A stretch of DNA of 64,000 bases from Pantoea sp. Lij88 (lineage in GTDB: Bacteria; Pseudomonadota; Gammaproteobacteria; Enterobacterales; Enterobacteriaceae), in assembly GCF_030062155.1 (NCBI RefSeq), contig NZ_CP118269.1, positions 1,364,001 through 1,428,000 of the forward strand, read 5' to 3'. The notes below the pieces were generated by a model, which was not told the DNA's origin, searched no databases, and saw nothing but the letters and a program-made list of their open reading frames with translations. Both the position numbers and the translations under genes were made by a program. Below are positions 9,792-20,031 of this stretch, piece by piece (the first letter of the stretch is position 1; each line of letters begins with the position of its first letter).

Positions 9792-11382
9792 GTTGCGCCG
9801 ACTGCAGCAGCTCGCGGGTATAGTCTGCCTCGGGTGAAGCAAACAACCTTTCACACTCTCCCTGTTCCACCACTTCTCCCTGACGCAGCACGATAAGCTG
9901 GTGACACAGGGCGCGGACCACATCCAGATCGTGACTGATAAACAGATAACTGAGCTGCCGCTGCTGCTGTAAACGGCGTAACAGCGTCAGGATCTGCTTC
10001 TGCACCGTCCGATCCAGCGATGACGTCGGTTCATCCAGTACCAGCAACTCCGGCTCAAGAATCAGTGCCCGCGCAATCGCGATACGCTGTCGCTGACCGC
10101 CAGAAAATTCGGCCGGATAACGATGGCGACTTTCCGCGTCAAGCCCCACCTCTGCCATTACCGCAATGACCCGCTGATCCTGCTGCGCACCGTTCAGTTC
10201 AGGCTGATGCACCGCCAGACCTTCAGCAATAATCTGCTGCACCGTCATACGCGGATTGAGTGAAGAGTTCGGATCCTGAAACACCACCTGAATGCGCCGA
10301 CGCAACGGCAGAAGTTGCCCGCGTGACAGCTGATGCAGCGGCTGGCCGTCAAACCAGATTTCGCCGCGCGAGGCAATCAGCCGCAGCAGCGCCAGCCCGG
10401 TGGTGCTTTTCCCCGAGCCGGACTCACCCACCAGCCCCAGACTTTCGCCGCGCCGCAGGCTGAAACTTAGCCCGGATAGCACCTGTTTTTCACTCTTTTG
10501 TCGCCGGAACAGCCCGCGCCGCAGCGGGAAACTGACCTGAAGCTGGTCGACGGTGAGAATGACCGGCGCGTCCGCGGGCAGCGGCAGCGCTTTTCCCTCC
10601 GGCTCGGCAGCCAGCAACTGCTGACTGTAAGGGTGTTGCGGCTGGTTCATCAGGGTCTGACAGCGGTTCTGCTCCACAATGTGACCATTGCGCATCACGC
10701 TGACGTTATCCGCCAGCTGACGCACGATATTCAGGTTATGGGTGATAAACAGCATGCCCATATTCAGCTCCCGCTGCAGTTCGCGCAGTAGCGTCAGGAT
10801 CTGCGCCTGTACTGTCACATCCAGCGCCGTTGTGGGCTCATCGGCAATCAGCAGTTGCGGTTCAGTCAGCAGCGCCATGGCAATCATCACCCGCTGGCGT
10901 TCCCCGCCTGAAAGCTGGTGGGGAAAATCATTGAGGCGGGCGGCGGGCTGACGGATACCGACCCGATCGAGCACGCTGAGAATCTCACCGCGTGCCGCCG
11001 GACGACGCATCCCGCGATGCAGCGACAGCACTTCAACCAGCTGCTTCTCTACGGTGTGCAGCGGATTCAGCGATACCATCGGCTCCTGGAAAATCATCGC
11101 GATCTGGTTGCCACGAATACCCCGCAGGCGCTGCTCGCGGGCGCGCAGCAGATCTTCACCGTTAAACAGAATCTCGCCGCGGGGATACACCACCGCAGCC
11201 TCATGCAGCAGTCGCATTACCGACAGCGCCGTGACGCTCTTGCCGGAACCCGATTCGCCCACCAGGGCCAGCGTTTCGCCCGCGTCGATGCGCAGTGAAA
11301 CATCATTCACGACCTGGCGAAGCTGCTCGCCCTGACGAAAGGCGACGGAGAGATGATTGATGGCAAGCAGTGGCGTCGTCAT
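9778..11382 (-). CDS. yejF: microcin C/peptide ABC transporter ATP-binding protein YejF
   Basis: 534 residues, two fused nucleotide-binding domains. Walker A is [12 protein letters not shown] near residue 40 and [12 protein letters not shown] near 315; the ABC signatures are [12 protein letters not shown] and [12 protein letters not shown]; Walker B is [12 protein letters not shown] and [12 protein letters not shown]. It powers the YejABEF importer of oligopeptides; in E. coli this system takes up the Trojan-horse antibiotic microcin C and confers peptide resistance in pathogens. The start codon directly abuts the yejE stop, consistent with translational coupling in the yejABEF operon. Confidence 0.96.
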   Translation of the reverse strand: MTTPLLAINHLSVAFRQGEQLRQVVNDVSLRIDAGETLALVGESGSGKSVTALSVMRLLHEAAVVYPRGEILFNGEDLLRAREQRLRGIRGNQIAMIFQEPMVSLNPLHTVEKQLVEVLSLHRGMRRPAARGEILSVLDRVGIRQPAARLNDFPHQLSGGERQRVMIAMALLTEPQLLIADEPTTALDVTVQAQILTLLRELQRELNMGMLFITHNLNIVRQLADNVSVMRNGHIVEQNRCQTLMNQPQHPYSQQLLAAEPEGKALPLPADAPVILTVDQLQVSFPLRRGLFRRQKSEKQVLSGLSFSLRRGESLGLVGESGSGKSTTGLALLRLIASRGEIWFDGQPLHQLSRGQLLPLRRRIQVVFQDPNSSLNPRMTVQQIIAEGLAVHQPELNGAQQDQRVIAVMAEVGLDAESRHRYPAEFSGGQRQRIAIARALILEPELLVLDEPTSSLDRTVQKQILTLLRRLQQQRQLSYLFISHDLDVVRALCHQLIVLRQGEVVEQGECERLFASPEADYTRELLQSAQLNLR

Positions 11383-12405
11383 TCAGGCTCCTTTGCCCGG
11401 ATCAAAGGCGTCGCGCACCGCTTCGCCGATAAAAATCAGCAGCGAAAGCAGGATCGCCAGGGTGAAAAAGCCCGCCAGGCCCAACCAGGGCGCCTGCAGG
11501 TTATTTTTGCCCTGCAGCAGTAACTCGCCCAGCGAGGGCGATCCCAGCGGCAGACCAAAACCGAGGAAGTCGAGTGAGGTGAGCGTGGTGATCGATCCGC
11601 ACAAAATAAACGGCAGAAAGGTCAGGGTAGCCACCATCGCGTTAGGCAGCATGTGGCGCAGCATAATGCGTCCGTCGCTGACGCCCAGCGCCTGCGCCGC
11701 GCGGATATAATCGAAGTTTCGGGTGCGCAGAAACTCGGCCCGGACCACGCTCACCAGGCTCATCCAGCCGAAAGCCACGGTGACCAGCAGCAGCCACCAG
11801 AAGCCTGGCTGGATGACGCTGGAGAGGAGGATGAGCAGAAACAATGACGGCATTCCGGACCAGACTTCAATCATCCGCTGGCCAATCAGGTCAATCCTGC
11901 CGCCGAAATAGCCCTGCACCGCACCGACCACAATCCCGATGACGCTGGACAGCAGCGTCAGCAGCACGCCGAACAGCAGGGAGATGCGCGTGCCATAGAG
12001 CAGCCGGGCCAGGACATCGCCGCCGTTGGCATCCGTGCCGAGCCAGTTCTGTGCCGAGGGCGGAGAGGGGAAGGGCACCTGAGTCGCAAAGTTGATGGTA
12101 CTGTCGCTGAAGCGAATCGGTGCCCAGAGAGCCCAGCCGTTCTGCTCAATGCGCTGCCGCAGCCAGGGATCCTGATAATCCGCCGCTGTCGCCAGCACGC
12201 CGCCATAATCGGTTTCGCTGTAGTCAGACAGCAGCGGCACCGTCCAGCGCTGCTGGTAATGCACCAGTAGCGGCTTGTCGTTGGCAATCAGCTCAGCACC
12301 CATCGACAGCAGAAAAATAACCAGAAAGATCCACAGCGACCAGTAGCCGCGTCGGTTGTGACGAAAGCGCTGCCAGCGCTGTTGATTAAGCGGAGAGAGC
12401 GTCAT
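11383..12405 (-). CDS. yejE: peptide ABC transporter permease YejE
   Basis: 340 residues, 341 in E. coli. One membrane segment near residue 25, a long periplasmic loop, then five segments with the binding-protein-dependent permease EAA loop ([21 protein letters not shown]) around residue 240. It is the OppC/DppC-type half of the channel. The ATG overlaps the yejB stop by four bases (ATGA). A strongly hydrophobic C-terminus ends [13 protein letters not shown], typical of the DppC group. Confidence 0.96.
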   Translation of the reverse strand: MTLSPLNQQRWQRFRHNRRGYWSLWIFLVIFLLSMGAELIANDKPLLVHYQQRWTVPLLSDYSETDYGGVLATAADYQDPWLRQRIEQNGWALWAPIRFSDSTINFATQVPFPSPPSAQNWLGTDANGGDVLARLLYGTRISLLFGVLLTLLSSVIGIVVGAVQGYFGGRIDLIGQRMIEVWSGMPSLFLLILLSSVIQPGFWWLLLVTVAFGWMSLVSVVRAEFLRTRNFDYIRAAQALGVSDGRIMLRHMLPNAMVATLTFLPFILCGSITTLTSLDFLGFGLPLGSPSLGELLLQGKNNLQAPWLGLAGFFTLAILLSLLIFIGEAVRDAFDPGKGA

Positions 12406-13496
12406 GAGCGGCTCCCGAAATCGATGCGGGGATCGACCAGCGTATAGGTCAGATCGCTGAGGATATTCATCAGCAAACCGATCAACGTGAAAATATAGAG
12501 CGTGCCGAACATCACCGGGTAATCACGTTGCAGCGTCGCGTCATAGCCGAGCAGCCCAAGCCCGTTGAGCGAGAACATCACTTCGATCAGCACCGAACTG
12601 GTAAAGAACATGCTGATAAAGGTGGCGGGGAAGCTGGCAATCACCAGCAACATCGCATTGCGAAACACGTGGTGATAGAGAATCCGGCGCTCCGGTACCC
12701 CTTTGGCGCGCGCGGTCACCACATAGAGTTTACGGATCTCATCCAGAAAGGCGTTTTTCGTCAGCATGGTCAGCGTGGCGAAGCCGCCAATCACTGTCGC
12801 CAGCACCGGCAGGGCGATATGCCAGAAGTAGTCCAGCACTTTGCCATACCAGGGCAGCGTGTCGTGCTGCGCAGAGGTGAGTCCGCGCAGCGGGAACCAG
12901 TCCAGGTAGCTGCCACCGGCAAACAGCACGATCAGCATGATGCCGAACAGAAAGGCCGGAATGGAGTAGCCGATAATAATAAAGGCGCTGCTCCAGACAT
13001 CAAAGGCGCTGCCATTGCGCACCGCTTTGCGGATCCCCAGCGGAATCGACACCAGATAGATAATCAGCGTGCTCCAGAGTCCCAGACTGATCGAGACCGG
13101 CAGGCTCTCCTTGATCAGCCCGATCACCGAGGCGCTGCGAAACAGGCTGTCGCCAAAATCCAGACGCAGGTAATTCCACAGCATCTCACCGTAGCGCTGC
13201 CAGAGCGGTTTATCGAAGCCGTAACGCTTTTTGATCTCCGCAATCACTTCGGGATCCAGCCCGCGTGCGCCACGGTACTGATTATCGGCAGGATTGAGAT
13301 GACTGAAGCTGGCGCGTGAGCTGGCGCTCTCCGCGCCGCTGCCGGGCAGGCCGGTTGTCTGACCAAACTGAATGTTAGCCAGCGCCTGATCGACCGGGCC
13401 GCCGGGCGCGATTTGCACGATAAAAAAGTTAAGCGTGATGATCGCCCATAAGGTCGGGATAATCAGCAGCAGTCTGCGCAGAAAGTAAGCGGCCAA
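12402..13496 (-). CDS. yejB: peptide ABC transporter permease YejB (TTG start)
   Basis: 364 residues, matching the E. coli length. It begins at a TTG codon, which encodes the initiator of [17 protein letters not shown]; the strong GGAGAT Shine-Dalgarno four bases before it and the aligned E. coli start support this unusual start, and no ATG is available nearby. Six membrane segments; DppB/OppB-type EAA loop [18 protein letters not shown] near 265. The segment of about residues 50-75 ([13 protein letters not shown]) is a variable periplasmic insert. Ten bases separate it from yejA. Confidence 0.95.
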   Translation of the reverse strand: MAAYFLRRLLLIIPTLWAIITLNFFIVQIAPGGPVDQALANIQFGQTTGLPGSGAESASSRASFSHLNPADNQYRGARGLDPEVIAEIKKRYGFDKPLWQRYGEMLWNYLRLDFGDSLFRSASVIGLIKESLPVSISLGLWSTLIIYLVSIPLGIRKAVRNGSAFDVWSSAFIIIGYSIPAFLFGIMLIVLFAGGSYLDWFPLRGLTSAQHDTLPWYGKVLDYFWHIALPVLATVIGGFATLTMLTKNAFLDEIRKLYVVTARAKGVPERRILYHHVFRNAMLLVIASFPATFISMFFTSSVLIEVMFSLNGLGLLGYDATLQRDYPVMFGTLYIFTLIGLLMNILSDLTYTLVDPRIDFGSRS

Positions 13497-13506
13497 CGTT
13501 ATCTCC

Positions 13507-15315
13507 TTAGCGTTTGCTGGCCGGCAGGCGTCCGGCTTTGTTTGTGTCGTACCACCAGTTTTCCAGCCCGACGCTATAGGCGGGCTTGCGGGCAGGGTGA
13601 GAAAACTTATCCCAGTACGCCAGCCGCTGTTCAGCGTTGTACCACATCGGGATCATATACGCATTCCACAGCAGCACCCGATCCAGCGCCTGAGCCAGCG
13701 GCCGCAGTGCAGTGAGATCACCCTGATGCGCCACAATCTGTTTTACGAAGTGATCGACCAGCGGATCTTTGACCCGCGCGGTGTTCCATGACGAGTTGAT
13801 GTAGTCGGACTGCCACAGAATCTGCAGGCTGGAAGTCGGAACTGGCATCGCTGAATAGACCGTGGCAATCATGTCGTAGTCGCCTTCACGCAGGCGGCGC
13901 AGATACTGCGAGCTGTCGATCTGCCGCAGATTCAGCGTGATGCCGAGCCGCGAAAGATTGTGCTGCAGCGGTAACGCCCAGTCGTTGTTCGTGCCGCTGC
14001 GCAACAGCAACTCGACGGTGAACGGCTGACCGGTTTTGTCATTGACCAGGCGGCGATTTTTAATCTGCCAGCCCGCCTGTTTCAGCAGATCAAACGCTTT
14101 CAACAGACTGGCGCGGTCATAGCCGCTGCCATCGGTTTGGTGTGGCTGATAAGGCTGACTGAACAGCTCAGGCGGCAGTTGCGCGCGCCAGGGTTCAAGC
14201 AGCGCCCGTTGCTGTTCATCCGGCACGCCGCTGGCCGCATACTCTGTGTTCTGGAAGTAGCTGCTGGCGCGGTGCCAGGCCCCGTAATAGAGCGCCTTTT
14301 TCATCCACTCGAAATCGAACATCAGTGAAAAGGCCTGGCGCACGCGACGATCCTGGAACGGCGGTTTTTCATTGTTAAATGCCAGCCAGCGGGTATCGAT
14401 AGCGGCTTCATTGGGCGCGGTCTCTTTGACGATGCTGCCATCGTCGAAATTGCGGCCGCGATACTGAGTGGCCCATTTCTTCGCCGAGGTCTCTTCACGC
14501 CAGTCGTACGCGCCCGCTTTAAAGGCTTCGAACGCCACATTGTCATCCAGATAGTAGTCGTAGCGCATGCGATCAAAATTAAAGCGTCCGCGGTTCACCG
14601 GCAGGTCGGCGGCCCAGTAATCTTTTACCCGGCTGAACTCAATAAACTGACCCAGCTTCCAGCGGGTAATGCGATAGGGGCCACTCGACAACGGCGGTGC
14701 GCTTAACGGCTCGTTAAACTTCTTATCGTGCCAGAACGACTCCGCGATCACCGGAAACGTCAGTAACCCCAGCATCAGATCTTTATCCGGCTTCTGTGCC
14801 TCAATGCGAACCGTGAGGTCGTTCAGCGCTTTAACGGTAAAGCCGCGATAGGCGACGCGGAACTGGGGCACGCCCTCAGTCATGAATTTCTGAAAGGTAA
14901 ACGCCACGTCGCGGGCGGTGATTGGGGTGCCATCCTGGAAACGCGCGCGGGGATTGAGGTGGATCTCAATCCATGAAAAATCGCTGGCGTAGCGTGCCGA
15001 TTCGGCAATCAGCGGATAATAGCTGCCCGGTTCATCATCTGAGCTGGTGTAAAGCCCGTCATAAAGCGAGCCGGTGTTAATGCCCGGATTGCCGCGTGAG
15101 GCATAGCGGTTGAAGTTGTCGTAAGTGCCGGTCACCGCCTGCGTGATGCTGCCGCCTTTGGGCGCGTCGGGATTGGCGTAATCGTAATGACTGAAGCCAG
15201 GCGGATATTTCGCGTCACCGGCCTGAGTGAAGGCGTAGCTTTGCAGAACCGTGGCAGCCAGCAGCGGAGTGCTGAGCAGGCTGCATAGCAGCAGAAAACC
15301 GGAACGAAACAGCAT
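13507..15315 (-). CDS. yejA: extracytoplasmic peptide-binding protein YejA
   Basis: 602 residues. Signal peptide [20 protein letters not shown] with cleavage after about residue 20. The mature part is a family-5 (DppA/OppA-like) solute-binding protein; [17 protein letters not shown] and [16 protein letters not shown] near the start are typical of YejA. It delivers oligopeptides, including microcin C in E. coli, to YejBE. First gene of the yejABEF operon; GGAGAG precedes the ATG. The gap to pdeN upstream is only 43 bp, so the operon may be read from the pdeN side or from a promoter within pdeN. Confidence 0.95.
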   Translation of the reverse strand: MLFRSGFLLLCSLLSTPLLAATVLQSYAFTQAGDAKYPPGFSHYDYANPDAPKGGSITQAVTGTYDNFNRYASRGNPGINTGSLYDGLYTSSDDEPGSYYPLIAESARYASDFSWIEIHLNPRARFQDGTPITARDVAFTFQKFMTEGVPQFRVAYRGFTVKALNDLTVRIEAQKPDKDLMLGLLTFPVIAESFWHDKKFNEPLSAPPLSSGPYRITRWKLGQFIEFSRVKDYWAADLPVNRGRFNFDRMRYDYYLDDNVAFEAFKAGAYDWREETSAKKWATQYRGRNFDDGSIVKETAPNEAAIDTRWLAFNNEKPPFQDRRVRQAFSLMFDFEWMKKALYYGAWHRASSYFQNTEYAASGVPDEQQRALLEPWRAQLPPELFSQPYQPHQTDGSGYDRASLLKAFDLLKQAGWQIKNRRLVNDKTGQPFTVELLLRSGTNNDWALPLQHNLSRLGITLNLRQIDSSQYLRRLREGDYDMIATVYSAMPVPTSSLQILWQSDYINSSWNTARVKDPLVDHFVKQIVAHQGDLTALRPLAQALDRVLLWNAYMIPMWYNAEQRLAYWDKFSHPARKPAYSVGLENWWYDTNKAGRLPASKR

Positions 15316-15358
15316 GTTCTCTCCTGTTAAATGTCCGGCACCTTTCGGCCGGACCGGG

Positions 15359-16921
15359 TCAGGCGTTATGACGCCGGAAATAGTCTATCAGCGTTTCCGG
15401 CCGCAGCGGACGGCTAAAGATGTAACCCTGCAGATGAGTCACACCGCGGTTAACCAGCCAGGCAGCCTGCTCGCCAGTCTCCACGCCTTCGGCCACACTT
15501 TTCAGGTTCAGCTTTTTCGCCAGCTGCAGCACCGTATCCAGCACCGGTGAGGTCTGGGTATCTGTGCCGATGCTCTGAACAAAGCCGCGATCGATTTTCA
15601 GGTAATCAAAGTCATAACGTTCCAGATAGATCAGCGCGCTGTGGCCGGTGCCGAAATCATCAATGGCGATGTGGATCTGCTGCTGATGCAGCCAGTCGAA
15701 CAGTTCTCCGACGTTTTCACCACGCACCATGGCCTGCTCGGTAATCTCAAACACGTAATTAAAGTGGTTCGCAGGCATGGTATCAAGCCAGTGCAGGACA
15801 TCCTGACGGAAGCCGTTATCAGCCAGATGCAGCGGCGAAATATTAAGGCTCAGGCACGCATGACGGGGAATGGTATGACACAGCAGGTGCGCATCACGGG
15901 ACACCAGCTGAAACAGATGCCGCGTCAGCGGAATAATCAGGTTCTGCGACTCGGCATAGGGAATAAACACATCGGGTGGAATCGGGCCCTTCGTCGGATG
16001 CGTCCAGCGCAGTAACGCTTCCATGCCATAAGGATGACCATCATGCGAGGTGACCAGCGGCTGGTATTCAACATGAAATTCGCCGCGCTTCATGCCCCGA
16101 ATCAGCTCTTTACCCGGGCGCTGATAAACCGACAGTAACAACCAGCAGCCGCCAGCAACCAGCAGCGACAGCAGCAGGCCGCTCAGCACAATCGTCTGGT
16201 AATCGCTGAACGCTAGCGTGGAACCGTACAATACAAACTGCAGCGGATAACCTGTCAGCGCCTGCTGGTGCAGTGCCTGCGGCAGCTTTGTATTCTCAAC
16301 GACGCCGGACTGCCAGCTGGTTAAGGCACTGCGCTGGGCCATCAGTGCCATACCGGTGATTTCGGGATGCCGTGACGCCAGCAGCTGATAGGGCGCCAGG
16401 GTGATATTCAGCGTCGCGAACACGCCTGACTGCTCGCTGCCGGGATTTTTAATCCATAACGCCAGCGCCGGTTTATTTGGCTGCAACGGCGTGCCTGACA
16501 TCAGCTGTAGATCGGTATCACGCGAGATATCGCTGTGAGGCGCAATCACATTAATCGGCAGACTGAAACTGCCGGTGGCTGAGGAGCAAAACGCATTGCC
16601 GTCATTTACAAGCAGGATAGCGCGAAGATTACCGGCAAAGGCGGCGCGTGAGGTGAGTTCACGATTAATGTTATGGCAGGCAGTATGGGTAAACGGAAGC
16701 AGAGGACTGAGGGTGCTGTTGAGCAGACTGGAGAGCGTTTGCTGTAAGGCTGTGCGGCTGTTCTCAAGCAGTTGCTGATGTTGTCGTTCGCGCTTCTGCC
16801 AGGTCTGGTGAAGCGACAGTGCGGTAAATAAAAGAAAGAATAAGCCGCCGGCCATCGCGCTAGTCCATGCGATACGGCGAGGATAGGTTGCATGGCGCTG
16901 TAACGCCCCCGACAGTGGCAT
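15359..16921 (-). CDS. pdeN: cyclic-di-GMP phosphodiesterase PdeN (Rtn), CSS-EAL type
   Basis: 520 residues, 518 in E. coli. Two membrane segments (about residues 20-42 and 240-262) flank a periplasmic CSS-motif sensor (CSS at about residues 111-113); the C-terminal EAL domain starts around EYQPLV, with the catalytic signature in GMEALLRW, the DDFGTGHSAL metal loop, DYLKIDRGFV and SVAEGVETGEQ. All residues needed for hydrolysis of c-di-GMP appear present. Family knowledge: disulfide formation in the CSS domain controls activity. It sits between mepS and yejA as in E. coli. GGGGAAG precedes the ATG. Confidence 0.94.
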   Translation of the reverse strand: MPLSGALQRHATYPRRIAWTSAMAGGLFFLLFTALSLHQTWQKRERQHQQLLENSRTALQQTLSSLLNSTLSPLLPFTHTACHNINRELTSRAAFAGNLRAILLVNDGNAFCSSATGSFSLPINVIAPHSDISRDTDLQLMSGTPLQPNKPALALWIKNPGSEQSGVFATLNITLAPYQLLASRHPEITGMALMAQRSALTSWQSGVVENTKLPQALHQQALTGYPLQFVLYGSTLAFSDYQTIVLSGLLLSLLVAGGCWLLLSVYQRPGKELIRGMKRGEFHVEYQPLVTSHDGHPYGMEALLRWTHPTKGPIPPDVFIPYAESQNLIIPLTRHLFQLVSRDAHLLCHTIPRHACLSLNISPLHLADNGFRQDVLHWLDTMPANHFNYVFEITEQAMVRGENVGELFDWLHQQQIHIAIDDFGTGHSALIYLERYDFDYLKIDRGFVQSIGTDTQTSPVLDTVLQLAKKLNLKSVAEGVETGEQAAWLVNRGVTHLQGYIFSRPLRPETLIDYFRRHNA

Positions 16922-17079
16922 GAGGAACTTCCCCTGATCAAATTATTATTATGTTATTGCGCACGACTGCTTCGGTTTAAGCGACCGAGAATATAACGAG
17001 AGTGTCTGAAAAGTCTCGTTATTAATCTGAATGACAATGCATTTATCTTATCTATCTGCTGCCGTAAAGATAAGAGACG

Positions 17080-17106
17080 AAAAAAAACGCTGCATAAGCA
17101 GCGTTT
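17080..17106 (-). terminator. intrinsic terminator of mepS
   Basis: On the minus strand AAACGCTGC / GCAGCGTTT (nine pairs, four-base loop) is followed by a run of T. It begins 40 bases after the mepS stop codon and isolates pdeN from mepS. Confidence 0.85.
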
Positions 17107-17146
17107 CATGTTCTCTGGCTAAGAGAAGGAAGATCGAAGGCGGTAA

Positions 17147-17722
17147 TCAGGTCGGGTTACGACTTAATACACGGCGTCCTTCACGGTAACGCTTTTTCCA
17201 GTAGTCATCATTGAGACTGGAGATCATGACGCCACTGCTGGTGGAGGCATGAACGAAGTTATCGTTACCCAGATAAATACCGACATGACGACCTGTTGAA
17301 CCGGCACGGAACATCACCAGATCGCCAGGACGCAGTTTACCGCGGGTAATCTCTTTACCGGTATCCTGCTGCTCAGAGGTCGAGCGCGGTAATTCTAAGC
17401 CAAACTGATCGCGGAAGGTGCGTTGTACAAAGGCTGAACAATCGATCCCGCGTTTGGTATCGCCACCGAGGCGATAGCGCACACCTTTCCAGACGGCGTA
17501 TTGTTCCATGATGCGCGACTTAACGTCGACATTCCGCACCATTTCTTCAAACTCATCCTGAGACGCCTGAAGTAAAAAACCATTGTGGTTGTTAACTTCA
17601 TGATTCTCGTTATTCGCGTTCTGACTACTATGGGTACTGCTACAAGCTGAGAGGAGTGTTGCCAGCGCCAGGGCGGGCACGATCCGCAAGATATATCTCA
17701 GTATTGGTTGAGACTTGACCAT
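17147..17722 (-). CDS. mepS: murein DD-endopeptidase MepS (Spr), lipoprotein
   Basis: 191 residues. N-terminal signal with lipobox LLSAC, so a lipoprotein of the outer membrane. The NlpC/P60 domain carries the catalytic Cys in [12 protein letters not shown], His in GRHVGIYLG and His in DNFVHAST. It cuts the D-Ala-mDAP crosslinks of peptidoglycan during growth and in E. coli is degraded by NlpI-Prc. A serine/asparagine/histidine-rich linker (residues 30-45) follows the lipobox. Single gene with its own terminator; a 500-bp non-coding stretch lies upstream. Confidence 0.96.
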   Translation of the reverse strand: MVKSQPILRYILRIVPALALATLLSACSSTHSSQNANNENHEVNNHNGFLLQASQDEFEEMVRNVDVKSRIMEQYAVWKGVRYRLGGDTKRGIDCSAFVQRTFRDQFGLELPRSTSEQQDTGKEITRGKLRPGDLVMFRAGSTGRHVGIYLGNDNFVHASTSSGVMISSLNDDYWKKRYREGRRVLSRNPT

Positions 17723-18234
17723 TATTCGGGTTTTCCTTCGATTTCCTTACGACAAAATTGTCGCCAGCCAGATGACAAAACAGGGAGATTAATAAGCGCA
17801 ACAGACTAAGACAAATCCTTAATTACTAAAATGTGTTAATGGACACACTTTAACGGTGAAAAATCCGAATTTTCTGCCGCTGTAGCCTCACTGCGACTGA
17901 GGTTAACTGATTACAGACGCCGTGGCGAGTGCTTTTAATCAATTTCATATAGGTTTTTTTGATGAGAATCAAACCGTAACACACTGACTACTTTAGCGAC
18001 AATTGTGGTGAAATGATGAAGAGAACAGGGGATGAAAGGGGCGCTAATTCAGGGCATAGCCCATTTTTTTAGATTTTTCTTTATTGACAGAGGAGGTTGG
18101 TGATTATTTAACCTGCCAGGCGTGTCATAACCTTTTCTTTTCGTGATTTTAATTAGCAGGCTAATAGTGATGAGCAGTTTTTTATAAGCGCGGAGGGTTA
18201 AGACCAGGGCGATTTAACCGACCGCGCTTAACAT
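17723..18234. other. 512-bp intergenic region between mepS and lpxT
   Basis: No credible protein gene in any frame. The mepS end holds its promoter. A good plus-strand promoter (TTGACA, 17 bases, TTTAAC, at 18084-18112) is followed by a short hairpin ATTAG-CAGG-CTAAT at 18151-18164 and the long imperfect stem at 18186-18229. A TTTGAT-GAGA-ATCAAA hairpin lies near 17959-17974. The region is AT-rich relative to its neighbours. A small RNA is possible but unproven. Confidence 0.5.
18186..18229. other. long two-part inverted repeat next to the lpxT stop codon
   Basis: AAGCGCGG pairs with CCGCGCTT (eight pairs), a symmetric two-by-two internal loop (AG/GA) follows, then GGTTAA pairs with TTAACC around a 12-base loop. 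It ends five bases from the lpxT stop codon. It lacks a T-run on either strand's 3' side, so it is not a standard terminator; it could protect the lpxT mRNA 3' end or end a plus-strand RNA. Confidence 0.65.
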
Positions 18235-18942
18235 TTACATCACGGGCTTATATTTACCCGGTAATTTGCGATAAAACCAGTTTACCAGCACGTCACTGGC
18301 TGGCGTTAATAGCCACCAGCTCAGACCCACTAATATTACGGATAGCGAACCGACGGCAATATCAGTAAACCAGTGTGCACCCGCCATGACGCGCGGCAGT
18401 GAAAATAGAATCACAATTGCGGCGGCAATTAAAAAACGGCTGAAACCAAAATAACGCCACATAAAGCAGGCGAAAATAATCAGCATCATACCGTGGTCGC
18501 CAGGGAAGCTGTCTTTTGAGGCATCTTTTGCAGGGATACCGGTCAGTTCACTGACGCGATGCACGTTTTCGAAGACCAGCGTCGGACTGGAGTGTTTCAC
18601 CGGCAGCAAATGGCCCAGTTGATTGAGCACCACGGCGGTGAGCAGCATGGTGATGCCGATAGCCAGCATCCGCCGCTGCGCCTGTGGCGTTTCGCGCCGC
18701 CAGATCGACAGATAAAGCAGGCCCATCGCCAGCAGTGACACCGCATCAAAACCCCGGAAATTGGTGATAGCGACGATCAGCGCGAACAGCGGATGGGTCA
18801 CCATCTGATTATTGAAGCCAAAGAAAACAGATTTATCGATGCCAGACCAGAAACCATGTCCCGGCGGCAGATACCACGAAAGAAATAGCACTATGCCCAG
18901 TGCATTAAGCAGCAGGATAGTAATAAGGCGGGTTGCGCGCAT
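18235..18942 (-). CDS. lpxT: Kdo2-lipid A phosphotransferase LpxT (PAP2 family)
   Basis: 235 residues from the ATG at 18942; a TTG two codons earlier is less likely. Six membrane segments and the PAP2 phosphatase signatures DSFPGDHGMM near residue 146 and RVMAGAHWFTDI near 187, with catalytic His residues. Family knowledge: LpxT transfers phosphate from undecaprenyl pyrophosphate to lipid A on the periplasmic side, making the 1-diphosphate form. In E. coli it lies in the same mepS-lpxT-yeiR-efpL order. It begins 45 bp after yeiR on the same strand and may share the Zur-like promoter of that gene. Confidence 0.93.
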   Translation of the reverse strand: MRATRLITILLLNALGIVLFLSWYLPPGHGFWSGIDKSVFFGFNNQMVTHPLFALIVAITNFRGFDAVSLLAMGLLYLSIWRRETPQAQRRMLAIGITMLLTAVVLNQLGHLLPVKHSSPTLVFENVHRVSELTGIPAKDASKDSFPGDHGMMLIIFACFMWRYFGFSRFLIAAAIVILFSLPRVMAGAHWFTDIAVGSLSVILVGLSWWLLTPASDVLVNWFYRKLPGKYKPVM

Positions 18943-18987
18943 AATCAAAAACTCATTTAAAAAAAATAACCGCCGACAATACCTGTC

Positions 18988-19956
18988 TTAGCGTAAACGG
19001 CACTTCAACAACGCCGATTGTAGCCGATTCCAGTCAGCCTGCTGCGAATGGATGATCTCAATGCGGCTATCGGGTGGCGGTGAGGTGAGCGTTTCACTTT
19101 GCAGATCTTTTGCCTGGCAGTTAATACGGATTGTGCCTTCTGCTGTGCGCATGACGCCTTTAATGCGATCTGCCTCTGCCTGTCGGACCCATTCCAGCAA
19201 TGCCTCACTGTCGAACAGCGTATCCGCATCAAACAGCCAGCCGCAGGCGCTATAGCCCTGGCCGTGGTTCAGCGCCCGACGCCAGCGCGCCTCGCCATTC
19301 AGTCGTAACGCCGCCACGCCGCTGGTGGGGTTCGCCGGATGATGGTGATGGGGCACGGGAAGTTCACGGGGCTTAAGGGGCGTATTCAGCAGGTAAAGGG
19401 GGATCTGACCAAATTCTGTCTGTAGTAATGGACGCGGTGGCTGCATCTGCTGCTGCCAGTTAGCCAGGCGCTGACGGTCTGCTTCATTCCAGCAGTCGCG
19501 TTTATTGGCGATGATGATATCGGCCGCAGCCAGCTGATCGCGGAAGTTTTCATTAGCAACGATACGGGGATCGGCCAGCTGGCGCGCATCCAGCAGCGTC
19601 AGGGTGGCCTGCAGTTGCAGCCAGGTCTGATAGATCGGCGCACTTAACATCTCTAACACCTTGCGGGGATGGCCCAGGCCGGTGGGCTCAATCAGCAGCC
19701 GATCGGGCTTACTCTTCAGCAGCATATTCAGCCCGACCTGCATTGGCAGGCCATTCACGCAGCAGAGGCAGCCGCCGGGGATCTCTTTAAGTGTGGCACC
19801 CCGATCGGCCAGCAGGGCGCCATCGATCCCAATCTCGCCAAATTCATTGACCAGCACCGCCCACTTTTCACCGGCGGGCCGGGCTGCCAGCAGATGGCAG
19901 AGCAGCGTAGTTTTGCCGCTGCCCAGAAAACCGGTGATCAGATTAACGCGCGTCAT
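18988..19956 (-). CDS. yeiR: zinc-binding GTPase YeiR (COG0523 metal chaperone family)
   Basis: 322 residues. P-loop GFLGSGKTTLL at residues 9-19, the CxCC metal motif in GGCLCCVNG near residue 63, the NKRD GTPase motif near 151, a histidine-rich linker PHHHHP near 201 and a CobW C-terminal domain. It is a G3E GTPase; E. coli YeiR binds zinc and its GTPase is zinc-stimulated. A near-palindrome resembling a Zur operator overlaps the presumed promoter at 19983-20011, which suggests expression under zinc limitation. Efp-like gene efpL lies upstream on the same strand. Confidence 0.93.
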   Translation of the reverse strand: MTRVNLITGFLGSGKTTLLCHLLAARPAGEKWAVLVNEFGEIGIDGALLADRGATLKEIPGGCLCCVNGLPMQVGLNMLLKSKPDRLLIEPTGLGHPRKVLEMLSAPIYQTWLQLQATLTLLDARQLADPRIVANENFRDQLAAADIIIANKRDCWNEADRQRLANWQQQMQPPRPLLQTEFGQIPLYLLNTPLKPRELPVPHHHHPANPTSGVAALRLNGEARWRRALNHGQGYSACGWLFDADTLFDSEALLEWVRQAEADRIKGVMRTAEGTIRINCQAKDLQSETLTSPPPDSRIEIIHSQQADWNRLQSALLKCRLR

Positions 19957-19982
19957 GGGACCGACTCCTGCCTGAGAATAGC

Positions 19983-20011
19983 GTGATAATGTAATACTAT
20001 AACACTATCAC
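19983..20011 (-). promoter_or_regulatory. Zur-like operator upstream of yeiR
   Basis: A 29-bp near-palindrome, 12 of 14 arm pairs matching: outer GTGATA / TATCAC and inner TGTTATA-G-TATTACA on the minus strand, one mismatch from the TGTTATA/TATAACA core of the enterobacterial Zur box. It starts 27 bases before the yeiR ATG and contains TATAGT, a plausible -10. Zur repression is inferred from the motif and from the zinc-handling product. Confidence 0.7.
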
Positions 20012-20031
20012 GATCGGCAACGGGCGTGGGG

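Noticed and set aside
18186-18229. Long stem as the lpxT intrinsic terminator
   Set aside because: No T-run on the 3' side on either strand.
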